Assembly (NCBI RefSeq): GCF_030463535.1
Contig: NC_132893.1
Coordinates: 26,410,782-26,474,781, forward strand
DNA: 64,000 bases
Reading direction: 5' to 3'
DNA from: Salminus brasiliensis
Lineage: Eukaryota > Chordata > Actinopteri > Characiformes > Bryconidae
Each line of letters begins with the position of its first letter. Position 1 is the first letter of the stretch. The position numbers were made by a program, and so were the translations under genes. Of this stretch, positions 13,753-27,700 are shown piece after piece. The notes under the pieces are model-generated. The model saw only the letters and a program-made list of their open reading frames with translations. It was not told the DNA's origin and ran no database searches.

Positions 13753-14841
13753 TCAGTCCTCGTGCTCGTCCACGTCCGCGCGCCTCTCCGTCCTCCTGTC
13801 CGCGCGGCACGCCAGGATGCGGCGCATCTCCTCCTCGTAGCGCATGAAGCTCTCCCCGAAACGCGCCCACGCCTTCAGCGGCACGGTGATGGCGCTGCGG
13901 TGGGGCTGCCGCACCTCGCTCACCTTCAGGAAGACGCCGCGCCTGTTGGCGCCCACGTCAAAGTAGAAGCGCTTGTTGTCCACACGGAAGGACGCGGCCT
14001 CGGGCAGGAGCGCGCGCGCCCCTTCGCCGCGGCCCCGCTCTGCGCCCCGCGAGCGCTCCCCGGCCTCGTCGGCCTCCGCATCGCCGTAGTCGTCGATCAG
14101 CTGCGACAGAGCGTCGCGGAACTCGATGAGCCCCTGTGCGGGCAGGACCACCGTCTGCTCGGCCGCGGCCCCTCCCCCTCCGATCCCGTAGTAGCCCACG
14201 CTTCCACCGGTTATCCTGCCGCCGCTGCCGCCGACGCTGACCGTCTGCCGGATCCGGAGGAACCGCCCGCGCTGGTTTTCTTTCAGGTCCAGGTAGTACT
14301 TGCGGTTGTCGCGCTCGAGCAGCTCGCTCTTCAGCACGCGCTGCGCCGCGGCCGCCGCATGCTCGTCGGACGGCGTCGGCGAGCCGGAGCCGGCCTCCCG
14401 TTCGTCCTCGTCCTGCTCGTCCTCATGCCTGCCCTGCTGAGCATGGCGAAGACCGGCGCGCGCGTAGCAGTCGATGAAGCCGCCAAGGCTGCAGCGGAGC
14501 TCGGGCGCGAGCGCCATGGATAGCGTGAGCTTGCTCTTGCGCACGCCGTCGCCCCTGCCCCTGCCCCCGGCGCCGTTGGCGCCCCCTCCTCCTCCACCAC
14601 CACCACCACCACCACCTCCACCTCGCCCGCGGCCCAACCACACCTCGGCGATCTTGAGGAAGCGGCCCCTCGCGCTCTGCTTCACGTCCAGGTAGAAGCG
14701 CTTCTTCTGCACGTCCACGCGCTTCGAGGCCAGCTCCTGCACGTCCACGCACGACGGCGGCGGCGGCGGCGGCTGCTGGAACGCGCCGCGCTGACACTCG
14801 GCCACCCTCCCTCTGCCTCTGCTCCCGTCAGCCATCATCAT
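13753..14841 (-). CDS. purg: Purine-rich element-binding protein gamma (PURG)
   Basis: A single-exon frame of 362 residues encodes a PUR-family single-stranded nucleic-acid-binding protein, expected to be nuclear/cytoplasmic. Three PUR repeats are visible: I at about 35-130 ([20 protein letters not shown]), II at about 170-255 ([38 protein letters not shown]) and III at about 278-341 ([30 protein letters not shown]). Wording in repeats II and III fits PURG better than PURA or PURB, and the head-to-head position beside wrn agrees with human. The start is the first of three consecutive ATGs (14841, 14838, 14835); an in-frame stop lies just upstream at 14848-14850. Oddities are a Pro6 run near residue 25 and a Gly14 run at residues 74-87 inside PUR I. 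The stop is TGA at 13753-13755. Confidence 0.95.
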   Translation of the reverse strand: MMMADGSRGRGRVAECQRGAFQQPPPPPPSCVDVQELASKRVDVQKKRFYLDVKQSARGRFLKIAEVWLGRGRGGGGGGGGGGGGGGANGAGGRGRGDGVRKSKLTLSMALAPELRCSLGGFIDCYARAGLRHAQQGRHEDEQDEDEREAGSGSPTPSDEHAAAAAQRVLKSELLERDNRKYYLDLKENQRGRFLRIRQTVSVGGSGGRITGGSVGYYGIGGGGAAAEQTVVLPAQGLIEFRDALSQLIDDYGDAEADEAGERSRGAERGRGEGARALLPEAASFRVDNKRFYFDVGANRRGVFLKVSEVRQPHRSAITVPLKAWARFGESFMRYEEEMRRILACRADRRTERRADVDEHED

Positions 14842-15300
14842 CCTCACTCACTTGTTCGCCCGCTCGCGTTTGCACGCTCACTCACTCACTCACATCTCGC
14901 GCGGAGCCGGCTCCTGGCTCTCTCCATACGGCTCGAGCTCCTCTTTCTCCTCCTCCTCTTCCTCGTCGTCGTCGTGGTCGTCTTGCCGTCGGCTTCGCGG
15001 TTGGTTTCAGCGCGTGCTCGACGTGTAACCTCGCTTGACCTGAAAATGGAAGCCGAGCCGGCTAAGCGGGGGCATCGGCTCGCGCACGAGCGTGTGTCTC
15101 CCGGTAGGAAAGGTCAAGCGGACCGTATGCACGCGCACATTCGTTAGCCGACTATGGGTGCTCCTGCTGCTTTTTTGTCCCCCTTTCTCACTGCCTCTCG
15201 CGCTGTCTTTTCTCCTCGCTGCAAAACTGACACTTGGAAACACCAACAAGCCTGCTGAACCGGGAGAGAGAGAGAGAGAGAGAGAGAGAGATATGGAGAA
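14842..15300 (-). promoter_or_regulatory. GC-rich 5' region of purg (CpG-island-like)
   Basis: High GC with many CpGs continues from the purg coding exon to about 15150, followed by a (GA)n tract at 15263-15291. This is the expected place for the purg promoter and 5' UTR. No TATA box is identified and the transcription start cannot be placed from sequence alone. Confidence 0.5.
15263..15291. repeat. (GA)n microsatellite
   Basis: About 14 GA units upstream of purg. Confidence 0.95.
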
Positions 15301-18300
15301 AGAAGGGAGACCGGCCAATCCTCGCCGCCGCTAGAGGGCGCTGTGTTAGCACAGCGCAAATGAACTCATTGACCCTCCCCCTCCCCCTCGCGCTCACTCT
15401 CCACAGGCTTAAAGACACAGGCTGTAAATCACCAAGTCCAACGTTCAAGTTCACGAGCGAATAAACCTCGTTTTCTTCGCCTGTTCGATCTGTAACCGCT
15501 ATAGATGGCTGCTAGAGACCCTCTATAGGGGTCTTTCCGCTAGTTTGCACACACATGTCCATCAGATCCCACGCCTATGCGTCCTTTCTTGCACACTCTA
15601 CCTTTTCTGTAGCCTGTGCTACTTCTCAGATGGAATTAAGACACCATTTCACCTTACACGCCCTTAGCTGATGTTACTGCCTACTGATAGGACTCCTGTT
15701 TTCTCCCTCCTCCCATATAGGCCTCAGGTTTAAGCTCCGAGTCAGGGCAGAAGTTTTCTAATGCTTCAAAAAGCTCAAGGTTATTTAATGCAAGGGTCCT
15801 GAAAGGCTAGTATAGATTAGCTCTTTTTAAACAGTCTATTTCTGACAACACAATTGGCATCTGAGGACATGGGATGAGACTGCAAGCTGAATGCTGACAA
15901 GGCTGCGGCGTGCTGCTTGCTTGTGTGTCGTAGGGAGGCAGAGAGATGTCCTCAGATGCCCCTGCTTCCCCCGAATGCGAATGCCGGGTTCGGCTGCTGG
16001 CAATTAAGCCGACGTTTGCATCATTTTCTGGGTAAAAGGATCTGCTAAATACAATCATGTAATGTAGACGAAATAGACCTCCAATAATGTAATGCATGCC
16101 TTTTAACGTGGCATGTTACATTAGACTCTGCTATAATGGGTCGATTTAGCGTGTGGACACGAAGCGCAGTGGATCAGACAGCCAGACCAGTCAGACATGA
16201 TGAGCTATCCTTCGTCTGAGGGATTTGATTTGAACAGATGATGTCATAGGTTCCCCTTAAAGTATCCAAAACCCTGAATCCCTGCTGTAAACCATCTGCT
16301 AAGCCTTTGGATAATTTTATATGCAGGTTCTGCAGTCGAATTATTTTTCGAGTTATTTTGAGGTGGTCTTCTCCAAAAAGTGCCTGATACCACAAGTCAG
16401 AAGCAGTCGCAGTAGAGGACTGGAACATAGAATAGAACATGAATGGGAATTACATGAGCTAAACCTGAATTCAGTGTTGAGCTGAGAACTAACAGAGACC
16501 TACAGTGTACAGGATTGGGGCAGTCCTGCTGCAGTGCTTGCAGTTTCTTCGAGTGGAAATCCTTCATCAGCTGTGCAAGCAAAGTCATTCTGCAGCTGCA
16601 GGAGGTGAAACACATAATATTCCGTTTTTAAAGATGTTTAAAGCAGAAGGTTCATGCCAGGTGGTTCACAAACTCGGAGACTGAAGCTAGGCCCAACTAA
16701 TGCACCATGGCCTGGTAGGCTGTAAACACATGCTTTTGTTAAACCTACAGCAAAATAAAGAACACGTATTGCTATACTGCTGCTCGTATGCGCCTCTAAT
16801 GGTAGTCTACACAATTTAGTTTACATTGGAGGGGAAAAAAAGGGTGCAGAATTGGGTGCATGAAAAGAACACCTCTCCAACTGTTAAGCACAGGAATCGA
16901 TTGATCATGTTTTGGGCTTGTGTTGCAGCCAGTGGCATACAAATCATGGAGTCAATTAAATACCATGGAATGATATGATTAAATAAAGTAAATGGATTCA
17001 ATTAAATACCAGCAAAATTAGTCTGTGAATAAAAATAAACTGAAGATAAAAAAATAGGATGAGCTTCTACAGCAAGATTATGATCCTAAACACACCTCAA
17101 AATCCACAACGGACTACCTAATAAAAAAGCTGTGCAGCAAGACTGCCCAAGAATCTCACTAAATTAGGAGCCTTTTGCAAGGATGAATTTTCAAAGCACC
17201 CCAAACAAGAATGAAAGATTCTTGGCTGCTACAAAAAAAGGGCTTACAAGCTGTGATACTTGCCAAAACGGGTGTTACTAAGTACTGACCACGAGTGCCC
17301 AAATTTTTGCTCTCAGGTTTTTTCTTTTTTGTTGTTTTGAAGATGGAAATGAATTCTGGCTCCACCCTTGAACCAATAGAAGTGCAATGAGTTGATGCCT
17401 ACAATGTACACTGCCACTCAAAAGTTTGGGTCACTTAGAAATCTGCTTGCAATAAGGAATGTAGTAGAATTCTACGCTGTAAACTCAGTAGTGTTTATGG
17501 TATTTATTAAAGAAATGACATTTGCCTTTACATATGCACAGTCATAGTGCAGCAGTGCTTCAGGTAGCCAATCAGAGCGCAAGATTCAGGCAGTTAATCA
17601 TATTGTTGAGTTCCATTAGCCAATCAAAATGCAAGATCAAGCTAGTGATCTTCATAGTGACCATCATAGTGAGAGGAGATGGTCCTCTGCAGAAGCAGAG
17701 CTGTATTCAGCCCCAACAGCATACGTACCTCAGACACTGTTTTGAATTAAGATGTCGTTCAACCCGGAAACCATAGCAAATTGTGCACATTTTGAAATTG
17801 AATGTACCCCAGAAATCCTGATGGAGGAGCTGGATCTAACATAACTTCTCACTCTCAGAGAAAATGCTTAGTCTAACTACAGATTTTGGAGGGTAAGTAC
17901 ATTTATATGAGTAAGAAAACTAGACAGAGCTGTAGGGCTGAACGAGTGTTACTGTTGCACTATTTAAAGCAACACTATGGAAAATCGCTTCTCGCTCCTG
18001 GGCTCCCCCTACAGGCAGCAAGTGTAATTTGCGTTTTGAGCCTAAGTGCACCTCCATCTTTGTAGATACTTATGTCTCCTATGAGCCACCACTAAATGAC
18101 CTGTTTTTCTGGACAGGCTAAGAGATATAGAACGGTCACTGAAAGAGGCATGTGCACTAAGGCAGTAGGTACATGTATACACTACCGGTCAAAAGTTATT
18201 TCCCATTGGTTTTATGGACAAGTATAAATAAATAACTTGCAATAGTACAAAGTTAGGCAGCAAACTGCCAGGGCTTTTGAGTAAAATGAAATGTATGTAT

Positions 18301-18758
18301 GTTGTGTGGGAAAAAGGGCCATTGGTTAACAACTGACAGCTAGGCTTTCACAACTAATTTAAACAAGTTATCATTTACAGCCCCTCTATCTACATAAAAT
18401 TGTAGTGTAGGAACTTCACAGTGTAGGAACTTGAAGAAGACACTTAATAAAGAAAGGCATATTGACCTCCTAAAAGTGTTGCTCTACCCTTTGAGAAATT
18501 ACAGATTAGCACTGAATGTTGAGAGTAACCCAAAACGCTCTTTAAAACTAGAGAAAACTGAAGAGGTCAGGTACAGGAGGAGGTCTGACAGACTCACATT
18601 CACAACACCATCAGAGGACAAGTTTCTGAGAGTCAACACCTTGGCGTGGCAGTAAGATGGCCAAACAAGCAAAGCAGGCTTATGTGGGCCATGCAACACT
18701 GACAGTGGACTGCAGACATGGAGGGTGTTCTAAAACTGACCAGTAGTATGTATATATA
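15301..18758. other. purg-wrn spacer, left part, no gene seen
   Basis: No exon is supported. A short open stretch at 18431-18655 looks like a decayed repeat rather than a gene. Near 16030-16060 there is a possible scrap of a SINE/LINE tail (ggatctgctaaatac). Confidence 0.45.

Positions 18759-20353
<1,595 letters not shown>

Positions 20354-20388
<35 letters not shown>
20354..20388. repeat. (TA)n microsatellite abutting Tc1 copy A
   Basis: About 17 TA units begin at the target-site TA of the transposon. Confidence 0.95.
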
Positions 20389-20390
<2 letters not shown>

Positions 20391-21270
20391 GTACAATGAT
20401 ACACAGTTCTTGTTTGCATTTTTATCCCCGTTTCTCTAAAGTTACAGACTGCAGTAGCTGTATGTCGAGCCCAGAGTAGCAACAACAGTGAAGCTATTCT
20501 CCCTATTACAAGTCAGTAAAGCATCTCAATGATTTTAAATGTAAAAAAAAATATTTGTACGCTATTTTAACAATGCTAGTTGCTTAGTTGCTTGGTACTA
20601 ACAATTTTAACAAATTAACAAAGGCTTAATCAGTAGCGGGTTTTAAACTATCAGAGCAATTTCAGTTGGTTTAAAGTTATTTTTACTATTTAAACATATT
20701 TATACTATTTATTTTACTATTTCACTATTTTACACACGTGATCATTTTTATAGTGCCTGATTTCCCACCAATCAAAACACCAAGTGGGAGTTGTTGGCTC
20801 TGGACTTCTGGTTCTGCCTCGAGGAAACCTGTCCTTGCTCCTCCCGCTCTGTAGGGGGCGCCCACTCACATCCACAGTATCACAAACTGCGATAGATAAA
20901 CAGGGGCAGGAGACGGCGGGAGAGCGTGTGGCTACTGGCTCAGTTAACTCTAAGCTCAAACCCCTTCAAACTGTGTTTTACTGTAGAGACATTTCAAAGG
21001 GCATGCAGTGAAAATGTCTGCGTTTTGAGAGCATGCGTGTTCAGTGACCCGGGGTTGGTGCTGGAGAGGCGGAGCGGTCCTTTAGGGTGCTGAGTGCAGA
21101 GTGGCGCAGTCTCAGCGGAGCTGGAGGAGCAGTAAACATGAGCTCCAAGCAGAGCCTCCACACCACACCTGAACATCGCAGCTGTGTCCGGTGATGGGAA
21201 CAGCGCCTGGCCCTTCTCGCAAGCTTCCTAAATAGTCTAAAGAAGCAATACAACCAGCTAGTATTCAGCA
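20389..21270 (+). promoter_or_regulatory. wrn 5' flank and probable 5' UTR
   Basis: GC content rises from about 20780 to 21210, upstream of the wrn start codon, which fits a promoter/5' UTR. Two short upstream frames, 21138-21194 and 21194-21235, overlap as tgatg and lie before the main ATG. The transcription start is not visible, and whether these frames are in the mRNA is unproven. Confidence 0.4.
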
Positions 21271-21441
21271 ATGGGTGACAGAACACTGCCCATGTGGATG
21301 GCAAAAACACTTACCCATGAAGACCAAGTTCACTCCCAGGTATGAAGCCAAAACTTTAGAAACTGACCTTTAATATCAGAAGATGAAATCCTCATTGTGT
21401 AGCTGTTGTGTATCCTCATTTGGATTAGTGTGTGTATATGT

Positions 21442-21480
<39 letters not shown>

Positions 21481-21700
21481 GTGTGTGTGGCTTATACACC
21501 GTTAACACCAGCAGTCACAGTAAGCAGGTTTCTGCAGGCTCGCGTGCTGTAGTTCCCTTTTTGCTGGTAGTTTGTTGGAAGGTGTGGGGGCTTTTTATTG
21601 GACGAGAGAGTCGCTGATTTGCATACATGTATGCAGGTACCTGTGCGTGGTTATGACCATATTCAAATCCAATTCTAGTAGGAAGCTTATGCAGTAATTA

Positions 21701-21735
<35 letters not shown>

Positions 21736-24700
21736 TAAACTCTTATTAAGAATACCAATTTAATTTTTCCTGCGAGTTTTCAGTTGCCTTCTCTATTTGT
21801 GTCGTTCATCTGAATCCTAATAAGCAGGCTCACTCTAAAGAGTCCGTATTCTTAATTTGCATAAGCTGAAAAGCACAATATGCACACCTGTTTGGCAGAC
21901 CTCCAGCCTTAGCTGAAGTTTAGCAGGCATCTCTTCCCTCTAATTTGACTACGAATGAGAAGTTTGTCTTATCTTCGTAAATAAAACTGCCAGTCGAGCT
22001 CTTGCTGTTTCGGGGAAAAGCTTGTATTTCCTGCCATTTGCTACAGCTGTTTGTTTTAGGACCTAGATTATGTCTAGTCTAGGACTGAATTCTAAAATCA
22101 CGAGTCAGTAGGATCAAGATGAATCTGCGCCTGTACTGTATGAATGATATTGAGCCTGTATTGGTAACTTAATGGACAGTTTGGCAGTAAATTGAAAGAC
22201 GTCTTACTGACTTTTATTTTCAAAGGTTCTCTTTTAAATGTTTTGCAGAAAGAAACGTGAAGGTTTATCATACTCACTTATGTTTAGCAGACTCCACAAG
22301 GGGGTGCTATAGCACTAAAGTGGTGCTACACATAAATGACACTGTGTCCCCTTTTATTTATTAGCTTTAAGTGCTAAAAAAATCATCAATATGGTTTGTT
22401 TGATAGACAGACTTGCAGAACATATAGATCAAGAGAAATGTATGATTTAAGATCCATGGTAGTTGCTGTCAGGACAGTGGTCTGATTGTTGTGGTGCTTT
22501 GCGGATATCATTACGTGTGCCACTGGTTTATCCGTGATTTTTATTTGCCATAAGAAGAACAGGACTTTTTTTAATCGATCAGAACACACATGTACATGCA
22601 TATGATTTACTGTTTAGGAGTAGGCAAAACAGATTTACAAAAATGTAAATGTAGGCAATGTAAAGCATAACAAGTGCAGGACTAATGCTTAAATGCTTGG
22701 AAGCATGTGCAGAAAATGGCATGAATGAGTATATCAGTCTAATTCATGTTTACTGCAGTTATGTTTGAGACTTTTTAAATGCATTTTTGTGTAGCATTGA
22801 TATGACTTCTGTGTTTTGTACAGGGTGTCTATAAAAAGAACGTCTTAGAGGATGATCTACCATACCTGGAGTTTGGTGGCATTCTTATGTACAGTCAGGA
22901 GAAAAATGATTGCTCCTTTTTATCAGAAGATTTAAGGTAATGTTTAATATCTGCAAAGTATCCACACTAGAATTCCATCATATCTTTTTTCATTTCACTC
23001 TTAACCAGTCCATGCCTCGATTTTATGTCCTGGTTAGCATATTTATCTAAATTAAAACTTAATACACAGTTCATCAGTGGTCAGAGATTGCAGCCCACAG
23101 GCCGCTGTTGGCTTGATATGTCTGTTTGGTGGACTCTTCTCAGTCCAGTAGTGACCATATAATAGTGACACATAACCCATGTGGGGTCCTGACCATTGAA
23201 GAACATGGTGTAAGGACGCTAACAGATTATACAGAGAAACAGATGGGCTGCAGTCTGTAACTATAGAACTACTAAGTGCTCCTATATGGAAAGGGTCATG
23301 GTTGATCAATGTATTAAGTAACCGTATATATCAAATGCCATATTGTACGTTACAGTTCCTTTATTTACTTATGCATTCATTTGTGATTGTAGATTTGCTT
23401 TTTATGGTTCTTACCTTGACTTACCATTTTGTCAAGTTACAGAAGTAGATGACTAGATGACTGAGGTTGTCTGATGATGAATTACACCTCCTTACACTGT
23501 ACACTATGACCATGTACTTTGTGTGGTCATGTGGGTATCCTGACAAACCTGATCCTGTGTGTCTGAACACTTTTGTCTACACTCAGGTCCTCTCTTTCAC
23601 CAGGCTCAGCAGTGGGGTTTGATTTAGAATGGCCTCCGTCTTTCACCAAGGGAAAGAGCAAGAAAGTGGCCTTGATCCAGCTTTGTGCCTCAGAAGAAAA
23701 ATGCTACCTCTTTCACCTCTCCTCAATGACTGGTATGTTGAGCTGTGTGCAATCATGGATTCATGTCATGGATTTCAATGTAAGCCTTCGGCTCACCTCT
23801 GAGTCCTCTTGCAGGATTCCCTCCTGGCCTTAAGATGTTCCTGGAAGATGAGAATATCAAAAAAGTTGGCGTGGGTGTTGAGGGAGACCTGTGGAAGCTG
23901 ATGTCTGATTATGACATTAAGCTGAAGAATTTTGTAGAGCTCTCTAATTTGGCGAATGAGAAGGTGAGGCTCATAAAGTCAAAATAAGATGCTAAAACAT
24001 TGTAAGGGCTGGTTTCCTGGCCAGGAAATGAGCCTGGGGCTGGGCTACATGGCTTTTTACATGGAGATTTTCCATATAGAAAGAAACTTAAGTTCACAAC
24101 TAGGCTGAATCTTTGTAGATGCCTGCTTAGAGATTTGAGACACTTTTTATTAGAACACCTTATTTGTAATATAAATACACTATATGGACCAAAGTAATGG
24201 GACACCTGCACGTTAATTGTTTTTTTCCGTATTCAAGGGGATGGATAACTTTATCCTGCTTTTGTTAGAAAGCAGATTAGTAGTAAAGGATTTCTGAGCA
24301 TTCTGATTTTTGAGCATTGCTATGAGGATTGCATTCAGCCATCCTTTGAGGTCAGGATGTTGGATAATCACCACCCCACCTCATCCCTAACTCACCAACT
24401 AATACTAAAAGTATTAAATGAGGCACCATTATGGCCAAGAACACGGTTCCACTGAGCCACAGCTCAGTGCTGGGGGCGTCATACCCCTCTAGCGCATGTT
24501 TATCCTATTCTATTAACACTACTTTTCTACAGGGACTAGACAAGTTGTCAGCAGTAAGTGCAACTTAAAGTAGCTGAATGCAATAATTAGAAACATTTAA
24601 ACATACAGTTTATCACAGAAGTTCCATATGCTAAAGACCCTCATATAAAACGTTAAGGCTTGTATTATGTCCATTCTGACTAAAACCCGAATGTACTAAA

Positions 24701-27700
24701 TAAGGTTCTGCGAGCAATTTAACGAATCAAGATGTTCATGTGATCCAACAAATATAAAGAATGTTGTTAAAATAATGAAGCTTGATTAATAATTACATAA
24801 AAAAAAGTTGGTCAGTGCGTAGTAAATAGCGACAAGTGCGCAACATGAGTATGCAGTATGAGCCCGTGTTTAGCCCATATAGTGCCCCCCCTGCTAATTA
24901 CCATTCAGTTTGACAGTTGTCTTTTCCACCTTGTGTTTGAAAACTGAGCAGCTGAGGTGTATGGAGAAATGGAGCTTGGATGGACTGGTTAAGCACTTAT
25001 TCAAAAAACGGCTCTACAAAAATAAGGACGTCCGCTGTAGCCCTTGGGATGACTTTGAGTTAACGGAGGAGCAAAAGCGATATGCTGCGACGGATGCCTA
25101 TGTGAGTGTGATCTGCAGTTTTTTAAAGATGAACACTTTCTGTTGGCTGGGCAAACCCTGTTAATAATATTAGGTTTATCATTGCAAATTTTGCTCCAGA
25201 AGTTTAAAAGAGCAGAAATATGAGCTTAATAATAACTTACCGCACCTTTAAACTGACCAGCGGCATTTCAGAGATTTCTTCATGTTTCAGGCTGGATTGA
25301 TAATTCATCAGCAACTGGAGAAGATGGTGAACTCAAGTAAGCTCCATTTTGCTGTTTTTCCTGGCATATCCGTGATTTGCTGTACGGGTCTTTAGGTATA
25401 CTTGTCTTATGATTATTTAGGTGCTTTGACGACTCCAGCTTGCTTAAAAGAGAAGCTTTATCAAATTGGCAGAGAAATCGAGAACCTCGCTAGCCATGTT
25501 CCTGATGGGCTCAGCTGCACAAGCAGGTTTGTCAGGTTTTAACAGTTTCCGTTTATTCAAAGTTATAGTTGTTTTAATAATGTTGTGGTTGCTATATTCT
25601 GAGCACCGGCTGTCATGCTCCCACTTCTTCCTTTTTTGAAACAAATACATTGGATTTGCATTGTATCTCTAGGAAAACCAGCTAGTACAGCTTAACATGA
25701 CAACATCAGTTGTGATGTGTGGCCGTCGTTTAGCTTAAGACTCCAACTAGTAGGAGGATGAATCGATGTTTTGCTCCCTCGTTCAAATGAGATTTCAAAT
25801 ATTTTTTTCAGCTAAAAGTTTCAAATACTTGCTTAAAATCAGCGTCCCATTCAGTTCAGTGTTTGGATAAAATGAAGCTATGCTGGAAAGAGGCTGTAAT
25901 CCTTGTGCCAGTTTCTGTGATGATGTGCTCAGCACCTTTTTCCCCCTGTATTTACAGCACTGACAGACTAGTAGAAGAAATATCTCAGCATGTTGCATCT
26001 TTAAGAGGTCTTCTGAAGAGCGACATAAGCTTGAATAAGGATGCAGTAACAGAACATTCCCCAAACACCACTGAGGACCAAGTGGATCATGAAGCAGTCC
26101 AGGGACCTTCTGAAGACAGAGGTGGTCATTTCTGCTTTAAAGAACCAGTAAAGCAATCCTTAACTTTGGAAAAGGATCTAAACCCCAGTGTCCAGCCAGT
26201 TCAGAAAGAATGCATCATGTCCTTGGATGTGTCTGAGTATGAGCTGCAGATGTTGGAGATGCAGGCCAGAGAGGAAGAGAAGGAGGAGCAGTCCATTTTG
26301 GCTTTCCAGGTTTGTTTGTTTGCTATTCGACATAAGACACCTCTCACTCCCTCACTCATGTTTAGCAGTCTGAAGATACCCACAGGGGGGTGCTATTAGT
26401 ATCATATAGCATTTGGTGCTTCTCATCGACTGTAAAAAGCATGGGCAGTATGGTTCCATTCCCTTCCGTTCAATAGAAATGAAGCATTTTTTATTTTTAC
26501 TAAATGCTGTAGCTAAATACTGAACTTTGTGTAGCTTTCATAGTTATTTACTTATTTTGTCATCAAAGGGAGACTTTTCACATATATTTCCATAAAAGAA
26601 AATGGTTTTAGCTGTAGTAAAGCCTCTGCCATGTCACACAGTAGACATCGTGGAAGATATGCAAAGAACTTGAGTGTCTGATAATGCAACCGACAGCACA
26701 ACTCGACACGATAAATAGCAGTATGATTAACTAACTAGTTGCCTGACAGCTTGACTGCATCTCAGCTACTCCACTGACTCGAAAGGTGCTGAGAACGTCC
26801 TCAGTGTTGCCAGCTGAGCAAAAATGTCTGTTAATGATGCCTTGTAGACCCTAGATTGCTCTGATCACTGTGGGTAAAACAGAGACTCTAAACGGGATTA
26901 GGATAAAATAGCCGATACCTGACCCATTTAAAAATGTCCGTCTGCCCCGATTCTGATCCGCTGGATCAATTTAAGTACTACCCTGTTCCCTACTAATATT
27001 GTTTTCAGCTGTACTTTTGTGTACTCTATGTTAAATGCTGTGATAAATTGGAAATGTTAGCAAGACACCGCCGTTTTAAACCTGACAGCTACCATCCTAA
27101 TGGTATTATTTTTAGAGCTTCTTTTTAGACTGCACATCTGGTATAAGTACCCCACTTGCTCCCCACGATAATGATGTTCTTTCTAATCAAGGAGAAAGCC
27201 GCACTGCAGAACTCGGCACATCTGTCACGCAAAGCTGAGAGCGATGAGGAGTTTGACAGCGAAATGATTCAGGTAGGTCTGTGCTTCTATTTCTACATAT
27301 ATAAAGCTAAATAATTAACTGACGGTTCAAGAACGACAGTGTCTGCTGCGTAGTCTCGGCTTCCCTTCACTGTTAATGATGATCATAGTGTGTTTCAAGC
27401 TGGTATTAAACTTGCTGGTGACGGTAGACTACTAAGTATTGTCAGTACCACACTGTACAGTATTTATTATGGAGCTCAATTTCTCCACTGCCCAACTGGA
27501 GCAGAAATCCTTTTGAAAATAAATAATTCAGTTAAGCCTCGTCTCTTAATCCTCAACGCTCGCCTCTCCTGAAGATTCTGTCTGTTGAATACCTGTATCC
27601 ACTCCTGCTTTTATCAAAAGTGTGTTGAAGAAGTGGAGAAACTGAATGACAGTTTTGAGAAGCAGCCTAAGGAACCCCAGCCTGTTGTTGAGGATGAAGA

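Noticed and set aside
13537..14523. Long plus-strand open frame (328 codons) antisense to purg
   Set aside because: GC-rich coding DNA often leaves antisense frames open. The frame begins in CA microsatellite DNA, has low-complexity composition and no domain, while the minus strand is a clear PURG protein.
15007..15464. Several overlapping frames around the (GA)n tract upstream of purg
   Set aside because: They are Ser-Leu or Arg-Glu runs read from the dinucleotide repeat and have no start context, domain or splice pattern.
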